From: Pseudogracilibacillus sp.
GTDB lineage: Bacteria; Bacillota; Bacilli; Bacillales; Amphibacillaceae
Assembly: GCA_026169815.1 (NCBI GenBank)
Contig: JAPFDT010000045.1
Span: 1-64,000 of the forward strand
Reading direction: 5' to 3'
Length of the DNA: 64,000 nt
Part shown: piece after piece, positions 53,143 through 62,596 of the stretch
How the letters are laid out: each line of letters begins with the position of its first letter
How positions within the stretch are numbered: position 1 is the stretch's first letter
Program-made: the position numbers and the translations under genes
The notes under the pieces: model-generated
Told to the model about the DNA's origin: nothing
Databases searched by the model: none
What the model saw: the letters and a program-made list of their open reading frames with translations, nothing else

Positions 53143-53197
53143 TGAATGATTGTTCACCCATTATAATATGAATCATCAAAAAATGAAAGCGCTATCT
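53143..53197. promoter_or_regulatory. Candidate FadR and CcpA sites at the SCP2/thioesterase promoter
   Basis: TGAATGA-TTGT-TCACCCA (53143-53160) matches 12 of 14 half-site bases of the Bacillus FadR consensus TGAATGA-N4-TCATTCA and overlaps the -10 TATAAT (53159-53164, minus). TGAAAGCGCTATCT (53184-53197) matches the cre consensus at all but the last position. Both are placed to repress transcription. Confidence 0.5.
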
Positions 53198-53229
53198 ATC
53201 ATATTGATAATAAATTATCAGAGTAGCAG

Positions 53230-53267
53230 AAAAAATGGATACCAGACTAACTTGGTATCCATTTTTT
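53230..53267 (-). terminator. Terminator after brnQ
   Basis: AAAAAATGGATACCA / TGGTATCCATTTTTT, a near-perfect stem with a 7-8-nt loop immediately beyond the brnQ stop. Confidence 0.92.
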
Positions 53268-53269
53268 AT

Positions 53270-54577
53270 TTATGGTACAGATTGTTTGTTTTGCGTCATC
53301 AAATCTAACACATAACCAATAGCAGCCGCTATAACAGCTGGAATCACCCAACCAAGACCATCAGTAAAAAATGGTGCTACTGAAAGAATAGTTGCAAATA
53401 CTTTTACTTCCAGTCCAAGACTAACTAAGACATCGTATAATGCATAAATTGACGTGATGAGTACAGAAAGCTGATACATACGTTTGTCTCCACCAGCAAT
53501 ATGTTGAAAAATTGATAATAAAATTAACACAATAGCAATCGGATAAATAAATACAAGTAACGGTAATGCTAATTGTAATATAAGTTCTAAACCTAAATTA
53601 GATACAAATAAACCGATAAAAACAAAAATACCGACATACATTTGATAAGAATACTTCGGAAATAATTCATTAAAAAAACGTGCACAAGCATTAATCAATC
53701 CTACACAAGTCGTTAAACAAGCTAAAATAACGATAACACCAAATAATGTACTTCCACCTTGTACGAACAGTGTTTTTGACGCTACTGTTAACACTTCTGC
53801 TCCATTTGCATACTCTACATCTAGCGGAATCACTTTCCCTATCCAACCTAGACTGAAATAAACAATCGTTAAAGCAACACTAGCTAAAATAGCAGCACCT
53901 AACGAACCTTTAATTAACTCTAATCTCGTTTTTGCCCCTTTATCAATTAAACCATTGATGACAACAATACCAAATGCTAAAGCTGCTACAGCATCCATCG
54001 TAAAATAACCTTCTAAAAAACCAGTTAAAAATGGAGCAGTTTCATAGGTTCCAACAGCTGATGACGGAACATTTTCAAACGTGGTAAAAGCTTGTACAAA
54101 TAAAACAGCTAAAACGAGTAACAAAATTGGTGTCAATACTTGACCTATTCGATCCACTATTTTCGTTGGATTATAACTAATAAAATATGTAATCCCAAAG
54201 AAAACTAAAGAAAAAACGAGAAGGACAAGCCAATTATCCGTTGCTGCAACTTGTCCATAGCCTAATTCGTAAGCAACGTTTGAAGCTCGCGGAATACCAT
54301 ATAACGCACCGATTGACATATAAATAATAATTGCAAACACGATACCAAATGTTTTATTCACCCGACCTCCTATTGAAACTAAACCATCTTCAGATAAAGC
54401 AATTGCCATAATCGCTAAAAAAGGCAACAACACACCAGTTATTAAAAAACCTATAATCGCTGGATTAAAATTTTCTCCAGACTCTAACCCTAATAATGGT
54501 GGGAAAATTAAATTACCTGCTCCGAAAAATAATGAAAAGAGCATAAACCCTGAAAATAAAACATGACGCTTTCTCAA
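53270..54577 (-). CDS. brnQ: Branched-chain amino acid transporter BrnQ (LIVCS family)
   Basis: 435 residues and about 12 membrane helices. It carries the LIVCS N-terminus VLFSGFMLFSLFFGAGNLIFPPLLG and the conserved EGYFTMDAVAALAFGIVVI. It imports Leu, Ile or Val with a cation. I start it at the TTG at 54577, 7 nt after AGGAGG; the in-frame ATG 13 codons upstream has no ribosome site. An isoleucine-type T-box lies upstream. Confidence 0.94.
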   Translation of the reverse strand: MRKRHVLFSGFMLFSLFFGAGNLIFPPLLGLESGENFNPAIIGFLITGVLLPFLAIMAIALSEDGLVSIGGRVNKTFGIVFAIIIYMSIGALYGIPRASNVAYELGYGQVAATDNWLVLLVFSLVFFGITYFISYNPTKIVDRIGQVLTPILLLVLAVLFVQAFTTFENVPSSAVGTYETAPFLTGFLEGYFTMDAVAALAFGIVVINGLIDKGAKTRLELIKGSLGAAILASVALTIVYFSLGWIGKVIPLDVEYANGAEVLTVASKTLFVQGGSTLFGVIVILACLTTCVGLINACARFFNELFPKYSYQMYVGIFVFIGLFVSNLGLELILQLALPLLVFIYPIAIVLILLSIFQHIAGGDKRMYQLSVLITSIYALYDVLVSLGLEVKVFATILSVAPFFTDGLGWVIPAVIAAAIGYVLDLMTQNKQSVP

Positions 54578-54751
54578 CTCAATTCCTCCTAAATCATCTC
54601 TTACTTGTTTGAACATACTTTATTACCTTAAAAAAGCTCAGTTAAATAAACTCACATTGTATCAATAATGCAAGTTTTCCAAAAATTATGTTAAGTGAAT
54701 TTATCTCCTCTTAGCTATCTAGATATTATTAGATTACTTGATTTTTCCCAT

Positions 54752-55005
54752 AAAAAAATCGCCCCTTCTTTACTGGGACGAATTATAAATCCTAATACCA
54801 CCCGTATTATCAAAGACTTATGACAAAAAACATAATTTATGTACTATCATACACTTTCTTATAACGGAGAAATACCGATATCACCTACTACCTTCAGTAA
54901 TATTTCTCAGAGATGATGTTCAAGTAGTATTGTTATCGATTTTCACCAACCATCGACTCTCTACTAAACAATAAATTACTCTACTCTTTCTCTTCATAGA
55001 ATGTT
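54752..55005 (-). promoter_or_regulatory. T-box riboswitch (isoleucine specifier) of brnQ
   Basis: On the minus strand: stem I with the AGAGAGTCGATGGTTGGTGA element, then the specifier region GAAC-ATC-ATCTCTGAG with ATC (Ile) at 54915-54917. The T-box core GGGTGGTATTAGG (54791-54803) is next, followed by the terminator TCGTCCC-AGTAAAGAA-GGGGCGATTTTTTT (54752-54782). The order and spacing are those of a class I T-box. The core deviates from GGTGGTACCGCG in its 3' half. Uncharged tRNA-Ile should allow read-through into brnQ. Confidence 0.88.
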
Positions 55006-55176
55006 ATTATAAATCTAATTTATCAGAAAAGGACAATGAAAGTCAATTTATTAGTCGTCAAATTAAAGTGAACTAAAATAAAGTTTTAAATCAAAACAAT
55101 TTATTAGCTTTTTTATTATTGAGATTGTATGGTAATAGTATAATACCCTTTTAGGTATATTTTAAGGAGGATATAA

Positions 55177-55554
55177 ATGACAAAAACAAATGCAGATTTA
55201 TTAATCACACTTACAGCACATGAAAATGATGAAAATAACGTAACAATTGCTTTTACAATGGGATTAAAAGCAATTGAAAAAGGACACAAAGTAGAAATTA
55301 TGTTACTCTCTAACGCAGTTCACTTAGGTGAAAAAGGATACGGAGATAAAATTGATATCGGTACTCCATTCTCGCCTATTAAAGAAGTTTTACCAAAATA
55401 TATCGAAGAAGGTGGAGTATTAAGCGTTTGTTCATCATGTATGGAACATAACGGCGTAGATGCTGATAATTTAGTAGAAGGATCACAAGTCATTACAGCT
55501 GATTACGTAGTCGACGCACTAATGGAAGCAGAACGTACATTACAATTAAACTAA
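55177..55554 (+). CDS. DsrE-like small protein
   Basis: 125 residues, DsrE/DsrF-like Rossmann-type fold: LLITLTAHENDENNVTIAFTMGLKAIEKGHKVEIMLLSNAV is the typical first half. A Cys-x-x-Cys (VCSSCMEHNG, about residues 86-95) is at the position of the active cysteine in sulfur-relay proteins. AAGGAGG precedes the ATG. It stands alone next to sdhB. Its partner in sulfur transfer, if any, is not in this window. Confidence 0.85.
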   Translation: MTKTNADLLITLTAHENDENNVTIAFTMGLKAIEKGHKVEIMLLSNAVHLGEKGYGDKIDIGTPFSPIKEVLPKYIEEGGVLSVCSSCMEHNGVDADNLVEGSQVITADYVVDALMEAERTLQLN

Positions 55555-55566
55555 AAAACACTATCA

Positions 55567-55610
55567 AAACGTTGGTACATTGAAATTATTTTCATGTATT
55601 AACGTTTTTT
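55567..55610 (+). terminator. Terminator after the DsrE-like gene
   Basis: AAACGTT-GG-TACAT pairs with ATGTA-TT-AACGTTTTTT, 12 nt after the stop. Confidence 0.8.
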
Positions 55611-55720
55611 GCTTTAATACATATTTACTTGGTACAAATATCAATAAAGCTGGAAGGCTCATTATAATTTTCCCACTACCATTTCAGAGCAAATTATCAT
55701 CCATCATCAAAATAAACAAC

Positions 55721-55756
55721 AAAACCCTCGATTAGAATTAACTAATCGAGGGTTTA
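55721..55756 (-). terminator. Terminator after sdhB
   Basis: AAACCCTCGATTAG / CTAATCGAGGGTTTTG perfect stem with a 6-nt loop on the minus strand, ending the sdhCAB operon. Confidence 0.92.
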
Positions 55757-55761
55757 ATATG

Positions 55762-56526
55762 TTAGTGAGCGTTATCGCTACCGAAAAAGTTCTTAAATGA
55801 TTGAACTAATGTTGCACGGTTCATTGATGCGATCGAAGTTGTTAATGGAATACCTTTAGGACATACTTCCACACAGTTTTGTGCGTTTCCACATCCTAAT
55901 ACTCCACCTTCTTCCATTAATCCTTCTAATCTTTCACTCTTGTTCATTTCACCTGTTGGGTGAGAGTTGAATAAACGTGCTTGAGAAATAGCAGCTGGTC
56001 CGATAAATGTTGATTTATCATTTACGTTAGGACAAGCTTCTAAACATACACCACATGTCATACATTTAGATAACTCATAAGCCCATTGACGCTTCTTCTC
56101 TGGCATACGTGGTCCAGGTCCAAGATCGTGTGTACCATCAATTGGTACCCAACCTTTAATCTGTTTTAATGCATCGAACATTCTTTCTCTGTCGATAATT
56201 AAGTCACGTACTACAGGGAATGTATCCATTGGCGCTAAACGAACAGGTTGATCAAGTTGGTCAACTAGGGCAGCACATGATTGACGTGCTGTTCCGTTAA
56301 TAACCATAGAACATGCTCCACAAACTTCTTCAAGACAGTTCATGTCCCATTGTACTGCTGATGTTTTTTCGCCATTAGCATTCACAGGATTTTTTTGAAT
56401 TTCCATTAAAGCCGAAATAACGTTCATGTTTGGGCGGTATGGAATGTGAAATGTTTCTTCATAAGGAGCAGAGTCTGGGCCGTCTTGTCTAGTTATAATA
56501 AATGTAACTGTCTTTTGCTCAGCCAT
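55762..56526 (-). CDS. sdhB: Succinate dehydrogenase iron-sulfur subunit
   Basis: 254 residues. Three Fe-S centres are evident: the [2Fe-2S] ferredoxin cluster (CLEEVCGACSMVINGTARQSC), then CMTCGVCLEACP and CGNAQNCVEVCP for the [4Fe-4S] and [3Fe-4S] centres. It passes electrons from SdhA to the heme subunit SdhC. The stop/start junction with sdhA overlaps by one base. Confidence 0.97.
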   Translation of the reverse strand: MAEQKTVTFIITRQDGPDSAPYEETFHIPYRPNMNVISALMEIQKNPVNANGEKTSAVQWDMNCLEEVCGACSMVINGTARQSCAALVDQLDQPVRLAPMDTFPVVRDLIIDRERMFDALKQIKGWVPIDGTHDLGPGPRMPEKKRQWAYELSKCMTCGVCLEACPNVNDKSTFIGPAAISQARLFNSHPTGEMNKSERLEGLMEEGGVLGCGNAQNCVEVCPKGIPLTTSIASMNRATLVQSFKNFFGSDNAH

Positions 56527-58292
56527 TACTTTTTACTCCCTTCACTTGTTGTTGTATAATCACGTTTTCTTGGAGGAATTAATGAAACATCAACTTCCTC
56601 ATAAGAAATAATTGGTGCAGAAGTTGCTTCATCAAATGTAGCAATTGTTGTCTTTAGGAACTCTTCATCATTACGTTCAGGGAATTCTGGTTTATAGTGT
56701 GCACCACGACTTTCATCACGCTGTAGGGCACCTAGCGTAATAACACGTGCTAAATGAAGCATGTTCTTCAATTGACGTGTGAACATAACTGCTTGGTTAC
56801 TCCACTTAGATGTATCACCTACGTCTATGTTTTCCCAACGCTCTAGTAATTCAACAAGTTTTTCATCTGTTTTCTTAAGGCGGTCATTTTCACGAACAAC
56901 TGTAACGTTATCCGTCATCCACTCACCTAGTTCTTGGTGAATTTGATAAGCGTTTTCTTCACCTTTCATATTTAAAAGAGCTTCAAATTTCTCTTGCTCT
57001 TCTTCTTCATATCTCTTAAATAACTCTTCACCCATATCTTCAACATGAGTTTCTAAGCCATTAATATAGTCAATTGCTTTTGGACCAGCGACCATTCCAC
57101 CATAAATAGCAGATAGTAATGAGTTTGCTCCTAGACGATTACCTCCATGTTGAGAATAATCACACTCACCAGCAGCAAATACTCCAGGAATATTTGTCAT
57201 TTGGTCATAGTCAACCCATAGTCCACCCATTGAGTAGTGAACAGCCGGGAATATCTTCATTGGTACTTTACGAGGGTCTTCCCCTACGAACTTCTCGTAA
57301 ATGTCAATGATTCCACCAAGTTTAATGTCTAACTCTTTTGGATCTTTGTGTGATAAATCTAGGTAAACCATGTTTTCACCGTTAATACCTAACTTCTGAT
57401 TAACACATACATCAAAAATCTCACGAGTTGCAATATCTCTTGGAACTAAGTTTCCATAAGCGGGGTATTTTTCCTCTAGGAAGTACCAAGGCTCCCCATC
57501 TTTATATGTCCAAACTCGACCACCTTCACCACGAGCAGATTCACTCATGAGGCGTAGTTTATCATCTCCAGGAATTGCTGTTGGGTGGATTTGAATAAAT
57601 TCACCGTTTGCATAGTTTGCACCTTGCTGGTACACCACACTTGCAGCTGATCCTGTATTAATAATTGAGTTTGTAGATTTTCCGAAAATAATTCCAGGTC
57701 CACCTGTTGCTAAAATTGTAGCATCAGAAGGGAATGATTTAATTTCGTGGGTTTTAATATCTTGAGCAACTAGTCCACGACCAACACCTTCGTCATCGAT
57801 CACTGCGCCTAGGAATTCCCAACCTTCATATTTTGTAACAAGTCCTTCAACTTCATATCGACGAACTTGTTCATCTAATGCATATAATAATTGCTGTCCC
57901 GTTGTTGCTCCCGCATATGCCGTTCTATGGTGTTGTGTACCACCGAAACGACGGAAGTCTAATAATCCTTCTGGAGTACGGTTAAACATAACTCCCATAC
58001 GGTCTAGCATATGAATAATACTAGGTGCCGCATCACACATTGCTTGTACTGGTGGTTGGTTTGCTAAAAAGTCCCCACCGTAAACAGTGTCATCAAAGTG
58101 AATTGCAGGAGAATCTCCTTCACCTTTTGTATTCACCGCTCCATTAATTCCACCTTGGGCACAAACAGAGTGAGAGCGTTTAACTGGAACAATTGAAAAT
58201 AAATCTACACTAACGCCAGCTTCAGCAGCTTTAATTGTTGCCATTAATCCGGCAAGTCCGCCACCTACTACCGCGACTTTACGATTACTCAT
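56526..58292 (-). CDS. sdhA: Succinate dehydrogenase flavoprotein subunit
   Basis: 588 residues, the catalytic subunit of complex II. FAD Rossmann motif VVGGGLAGLMATIKAAEAG, the covalent-flavin region RSHSVCAQGGINGAVN, active-site QIHPTAIPG and SESARGEGGRV, and HYSMGGLWVDYD. 24 nt after sdhC. Confidence 0.97.
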   Translation of the reverse strand: MSNRKVAVVGGGLAGLMATIKAAEAGVSVDLFSIVPVKRSHSVCAQGGINGAVNTKGEGDSPAIHFDDTVYGGDFLANQPPVQAMCDAAPSIIHMLDRMGVMFNRTPEGLLDFRRFGGTQHHRTAYAGATTGQQLLYALDEQVRRYEVEGLVTKYEGWEFLGAVIDDEGVGRGLVAQDIKTHEIKSFPSDATILATGGPGIIFGKSTNSIINTGSAASVVYQQGANYANGEFIQIHPTAIPGDDKLRLMSESARGEGGRVWTYKDGEPWYFLEEKYPAYGNLVPRDIATREIFDVCVNQKLGINGENMVYLDLSHKDPKELDIKLGGIIDIYEKFVGEDPRKVPMKIFPAVHYSMGGLWVDYDQMTNIPGVFAAGECDYSQHGGNRLGANSLLSAIYGGMVAGPKAIDYINGLETHVEDMGEELFKRYEEEEQEKFEALLNMKGEENAYQIHQELGEWMTDNVTVVRENDRLKKTDEKLVELLERWENIDVGDTSKWSNQAVMFTRQLKNMLHLARVITLGALQRDESRGAHYKPEFPERNDEEFLKTTIATFDEATSAPIISYEEVDVSLIPPRKRDYTTTSEGSKK

Positions 58293-58316
58293 TTTTTATA
58301 CTCCCTCCTCTAATTG

Positions 58317-58937
58317 CTATGCTCCCATAGTAAATTCGATGATTGTTCTAATTCCGATGTAAGATACAACGAAAAACACGCCAACTGTGATATATGTAAC
58401 TATTTGTTGTGCACGTGGTGATTGTGCAATTCCCCAGTGTACACAGAAACTCCATAATCCGTTAGCTAAATGGAATACAATAGCAATAACTGAAACGATA
58501 TAGAACCAGAAGAAAAATGGTTGATTTAAAATGTCTGCCATTAAATTATAATCTAATTCTACGTTTCCTAAAGCTACTTGAACTTTTGTTTGGTACACAT
58601 GCCATGCGATAAAGACTAATGTAATAATCCCTGTAATACGCTGTAATGTGTACATCCAGTTACGGAAATATCCATAGCTCTTATTATTATAAGTTGGAAC
58701 GTTAAAAGCAATGTACACCCCTAAAATAGCATGAAACAAAATTGGTAAGTAAATAACAAAAATTTCTAAAGCCGTTACAAATGGAAGCGAGGCCATAAAG
58801 TTTGCTGCCTTATTAAAGCTCTCTTCTCCATAAACAACAAAGTGGTTAATGATTAAGTGTTGTACAACGAATAAACCAATTGGAACAACACCTAATAGTG
58901 AATGCAGCCTTCTGTTAAAATATTCGCGATGCTCCAC
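58317..58937 (-). CDS. sdhC: Succinate dehydrogenase cytochrome b558 subunit
   Basis: 206 residues, five membrane helices, di-heme Bacillus-type anchor. Conserved histidines for heme ligation occur in FVVQHLIINH, LFHAILG, FIAWHVYQT and FHLANGLWSFCVHWG. The start is GTG about 10 nt after GGAGGG. First gene of sdhCAB; it reduces menaquinone in the membrane. Confidence 0.96.
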   Translation of the reverse strand: MEHREYFNRRLHSLLGVVPIGLFVVQHLIINHFVVYGEESFNKAANFMASLPFVTALEIFVIYLPILFHAILGVYIAFNVPTYNNKSYGYFRNWMYTLQRITGIITLVFIAWHVYQTKVQVALGNVELDYNLMADILNQPFFFWFYIVSVIAIVFHLANGLWSFCVHWGIAQSPRAQQIVTYITVGVFFVVSYIGIRTIIEFTMGA

Positions 58938-59290
58938 TGTGTTACTCCCTCCTTAACTTAAATTATTTATATTAAATAAAATTGCACAACAAGTTTGGAA
59001 AATAGAACTTTTTCAACACATCCGTATTGTTAGCATGTTATTTAATTTTCATATTTTAGTAACAACTTGTTCAAATATTCACGAATTAGTAGGACCATTT
59101 AAAAAACTTTATGTATTAATAATTTAGTCATTTTGTGAATAAGATGAAAAGAGTACTGAAATATATGCTCAAGTCTATTTCATTGTACTTCTTACTAGAA
59201 AAAGCGTCAAGAAAATATGTATCAAATTTAGTTCATTTAATAGCTAAATCATCTTAATAAGAGAAGTTTCAGACATTTCAAACGTAAATT
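58938..59290. other. Intergenic region between sdhC and yslB
   Basis: AT-rich divergent promoter region with no gene or RNA that I can support. A -10-like TATAAA (58966-58971, minus) could serve sdhCAB but its -35 is weak. Confidence 0.4.
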
Positions 59291-59318
59291 GACACATTAT
59301 ATTATTCTTTGTAAACTA

Positions 59319-59327
59319 TGCTATAAT
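59319..59327 (+). promoter_or_regulatory. Extended -10 promoter of yslB
   Basis: TGCTATAAT, a perfect extended -10, lies about 44 nt before the yslB start. No good -35 is seen at 17 nt. Confidence 0.55.
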
Positions 59328-59370
59328 ATGATTCTAGCAAATCTGTAATTTAAAATAAAGGAGAAAACTT

Positions 59371-59802
59371 ATGGAATCTAAATTAATTTCATTATCTGAA
59401 CTCGATACTTTACCACAAGATACCATTGGTCAAGACGTCTTACGTTATATTGGCTTATCTACTGTTTTAGGCACAGAAAAAAATACTTTACTATATTTTA
59501 TGGGAAAAGAACTAGCCCGTAATTTCAAAATTAATAATATGGAAGATTTAATCTACTTTTTCTATACATTACGTTGGGGAAAACTAGAACTCGTTAAAGA
59601 AAAGAAAAAATATTTGACGTTCTATTTAATGTCAGATGATATCGTGGAACGAATGAACGCTTCCTTAGACGTTGACTTCAGACTTGAGGCTGGTTTTATC
59701 GCTGAGGTAATCACACTCCTCACAGACCGACCATGTGAATGTACTGAAAAAGTCAATGAAAGATTATTCCGTGTTGAATTTAAAGTTCATTATTTAGACT
59801 AG
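59371..59802 (+). CDS. yslB: YslB family protein (DUF2507)
   Basis: 143 residues, soluble, a V4R/bilin-like fold in related structures. Recognisable pattern: DTIGQDVLRYIGLSTVLGTEKNTLLYFMGKELAR and the C-terminal EAGFIAEVITLLTDRPCECTEKV. Function unknown. In B. subtilis the gene also neighbours sdhC. AAAGGAG precedes the ATG. Confidence 0.9.
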   Translation: MESKLISLSELDTLPQDTIGQDVLRYIGLSTVLGTEKNTLLYFMGKELARNFKINNMEDLIYFFYTLRWGKLELVKEKKKYLTFYLMSDDIVERMNASLDVDFRLEAGFIAEVITLLTDRPCECTEKVNERLFRVEFKVHYLD

Positions 59803-59839
59803 CTATTATTACATATTTATTCATAGATTTTGATGTTCA

Positions 59840-59876
59840 CCGCGCGTTTGGAGATTCCCATCGTGCGGATTTTTTG
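59840..59876 (+). terminator. Terminator after yslB
   Basis: CCGCGCG / CGTGCGG stem followed by ATTTTTTG, 38 nt after the stop. Confidence 0.75.
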
Positions 59877-59879
59877 TTT

Positions 59880-60000
59880 ACCCCTCGCTTTATTACTACT
59901 TCAAGCGGATCTATGCTGCATGCTCGTGTGACTTTTCATAATGCGGAACGAGATTTTAACTCGCGTCGGGCGAATCTCCATGAGATTAGAGCGATTTTCA
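59880..60000. other. GC-richer intergenic stretch
   Basis: About 120 bp with raised GC (for example GGAACGAGATTTTAACTCGC and GTCGGGCGAATCTCCATGAG). GGAGATTC in the neighbouring terminator loop recurs here as its reverse complement. It may belong to an intergenic repeat; no gene is seen. Confidence 0.3.
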
Positions 60001-60004
60001 ATAC

Positions 60005-60055
60005 AACAAAAGACTAGTCCAATGCTTAAAAGCTCATTTAGACTAGTCTTTTGTT
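60005..60055 (-). terminator. Terminator after uvrC
   Basis: AACAAAAGACTAGTC with its perfect complement, about a 21-nt loop, overlapping the last bases of uvrC by 2 nt; T-runs on the minus strand. Confidence 0.85.
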
Positions 60056-61841
60056 ATTCTTCTGTTTCTTCCTTATTTAATTCTTCATTAATAGATGTTG
60101 CTACATTTTCTGGAATTCCTAATTTCATTATTGCTTCAATGGATGCTTTCTTTATTTCTGTAATAGATTTAAAGTGTGTTAACAATGTATTACGTCGTTT
60201 AGGTCCTACACCAGGTATTTTATCTAACTCTGATTGTATTAAGCCTTTACCACGTAGCTGCCTATGGAAGGTAATGGCAAAGCGGTGTACTTCATCTTGA
60301 ATTCGTTGTACTAAATAAAATTCATTGGAGCGGCGTTCTAATGGAATAATTTCCGGTGAATCACCAAATAATAATTCTCCAGTTTTATGTTTATCGTCTT
60401 TCACTAATCCGCTTAATGGAATCGATAAACCTAACTCATTTTCTAATACATCTCGTGCTGCAGACATTTGTCCTTTTCCACCATCGACAATAATTAAATC
60501 TGGTAAAGGTAGTTTTTCAAGTAAAACTCGGCGATAGCGACGACGAATCACTTCCCGCATCATTTCATAATCATCAGGTCCAACGACATCACGAATTTTA
60601 TATTTCCGGTAATCATTTTTATTTGGTTTACCGTCGATAAACGTTACCATTGCTGAAACCGGATCTGTTCCTTGAATGTTCGAGTTGTCAAATGCTTCTA
60701 TTCGATACGGTGTATCAATTCCTAACATTTCACCTAATCGTTCGACTGATTTAATCGTTCGTTCTTCATCTAGCTCAATCAAACTAAACCGCTCATCTAA
60801 AGCAATTTCAGCGTTTTTACCGGCTAATTCTACAAGTTCGCGCTTTTTTCCACGAAACGGTGTATGGACATCAATTTTCAATAATTGTTCTAATAAATTA
60901 TCATCTGTTCCAATTGGTACTAGTACTTGTTTCGGCATTAAGTTGCGTTTATTTAAGTAAAACTGTCCGATAAAGCTAACAAATGCATCTGTTGATTCGG
61001 TGTAAAATGGGAAAATAGAAACATCGCGTTCCATTAGTTTGCCTTGACGGATAAAAAATACTTGAATGCACATCCAGCCTTTTGTATAACTATAGTTGAA
61101 CATATCAATATCGATATTTTCATTTAAAGCTACTTTTTGCTGTTCCATTACTGCTTCGATATTCTCAATACTATCACGATATTCTTGTGCTCTTTCAAAA
61201 TTCAATGCTTCACTAGCTTGCAACATTTTCCCTGTTAAATCCTCTTTTATTTCTCGATAACCACCATGTAAAAAAGTCGTTATTTCTTGTGTAATAGCTT
61301 GATACTTTTCTTTCGGTACTGTTCCTTTACTACAAGCTAAACATTGTCCTAAATGATAATATAAACAATATTTCCCTGGTTTATTTGAACATTTGCGTAA
61401 TGGATAAAGACGATCTAATAATTTTTTCGTTTCCCTTGCCGCAATAACATTCGTATAAGGACCAAAATACTTTCCACCATCTTTTCTTACTTTTCGCGTA
61501 ATTAATAATTGTGGATGACGCTCGTTCGTTATCTTTAAATAAGGATACGACTTATCATCTTTTAACATCACGTTATATTTCGGATCATATTGTTTAATTA
61601 AGTTCATTTCTAAAATAAGTGCATCAATTTCAGTTGACGTAACAATATATTCAAAATCAACAATTTCCATTACTAGTCGTTGCGTTTTTCGATCATTCGC
61701 TCCTTTAAAATAAGAACGTACCCGATTTCGTAATGCTTTTGACTTTCCTACATAAATTACGGTTCCTTGTTTATCTTTCATTAAATAACAACCTGGTTTC
61801 ATTGGTAATACTTGTAATTTTTCTTCTATAGAAGCTTCCAT
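60054..61841 (-). CDS. uvrC: Excinuclease ABC subunit C
   Basis: 595 residues, the dual-incision nuclease of nucleotide excision repair. The N-terminal GIY-YIG domain reads [29 protein letters not shown] (about 18-46). A central UVR (UvrB-binding) motif lies near residue 203-238. The RNase H-like C-nuclease has [25 protein letters not shown] and [10 protein letters not shown]-terminal helix-hairpin-helix reads [18 protein letters not shown]. The trxA-uvrC order is as in B. subtilis. Confidence 0.97.
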   Translation of the reverse strand: MEASIEEKLQVLPMKPGCYLMKDKQGTVIYVGKSKALRNRVRSYFKGANDRKTQRLVMEIVDFEYIVTSTEIDALILEMNLIKQYDPKYNVMLKDDKSYPYLKITNERHPQLLITRKVRKDGGKYFGPYTNVIAARETKKLLDRLYPLRKCSNKPGKYCLYYHLGQCLACSKGTVPKEKYQAITQEITTFLHGGYREIKEDLTGKMLQASEALNFERAQEYRDSIENIEAVMEQQKVALNENIDIDMFNYSYTKGWMCIQVFFIRQGKLMERDVSIFPFYTESTDAFVSFIGQFYLNKRNLMPKQVLVPIGTDDNLLEQLLKIDVHTPFRGKKRELVELAGKNAEIALDERFSLIELDEERTIKSVERLGEMLGIDTPYRIEAFDNSNIQGTDPVSAMVTFIDGKPNKNDYRKYKIRDVVGPDDYEMMREVIRRRYRRVLLEKLPLPDLIIVDGGKGQMSAARDVLENELGLSIPLSGLVKDDKHKTGELLFGDSPEIIPLERRSNEFYLVQRIQDEVHRFAITFHRQLRGKGLIQSELDKIPGVGPKRRNTLLTHFKSITEIKKASIEAIMKLGIPENVATSINEELNKEETEE

Positions 61842-62012
61842 TAAAACACACCCTTTTTAAATCGATTGCTTATTCTCAGTGTATATTGAACTATTCAAAT
61901 ATATTTGTAAAATAGCAAATTCAAACTTTCATGTATGCTATCTGATTTTGATTAATATATTGTCTACTTTACAAAAACATTCGAAAAGTTAACCGACGTT
62001 ACTGTAAACATA

Positions 62013-62053
62013 AAGATAATCCCTTGATTCATTATGAGTCAAGGGATTATCTT
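62013..62053 (-). terminator. Terminator after trxA
   Basis: AAGATAATCCCTTGA / TCAAGGGATTATCTT, a perfect 15-bp stem, 15 nt after the trxA stop. Confidence 0.88.
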
Positions 62054-62068
62054 ATATATTATATAGAC

Positions 62069-62383
62069 TTACGCGTGTTTATTTACTAATTCAGCTAGAG
62101 CTTCTTTCGGTTGGAATCCAACAACTTGGTCTACTACGTTACCATCCTTCATTAATAGAAGTGTCGGGATACTCATAACACCGTACTTTCCAGCTGTTTC
62201 TTGGTTATCATCTACGTTTAATTTTACAATCTTAACCGCATCACCAAGCTCACTATCTAACTCCTCAAGAACAGGAGCAATCATTTTACATGGACCACAC
62301 CAAGGTGCCCAAAAATCTACTAAAACTAAACCTTCTGTAGTTTCTTGTTCAAAATTCTTATCATTTACATCTGCAATTGCCAT
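62069..62383 (-). CDS. trxA: Thioredoxin
   Basis: 104 residues, the standard thioredoxin with active site [14 protein letters not shown] and the cis-proline loop SIPTLLLM. General cytoplasmic disulfide reductant. Monocistronic between terminators; a GGAGG ribosome site precedes the ATG. Confidence 0.98.
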   Translation of the reverse strand: MAIADVNDKNFEQETTEGLVLVDFWAPWCGPCKMIAPVLEELDSELGDAVKIVKLNVDDNQETAGKYGVMSIPTLLLMKDGNVVDQVVGFQPKEALAELVNKHA

Positions 62384-62548
62384 TTAAAAATTCCTCCATT
62401 TCATTCTTTCATCGTACTAATTAGATTATAACACCTGTATTTCTACCTTGCTAATAGTTTGCTTACTTCACTTTAGAATATACTTATAACCATTAACATG
62501 AGGCAATTTATCGATAATGTAAAGATTTATTCGACTTATCTTTTCTTG

Positions 62549-62585
62549 AAAAAATCTGACAATCATACGCCTGTCAGATTTTTTT
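62549..62585 (-). terminator. Terminator after etfA
   Basis: AAAAAATCTGACA / TGTCAGATTTTTTT stem on both strands, 12 nt beyond the etfA stop. Confidence 0.92.
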
Positions 62586-62596
62586 CATGTTATTTT

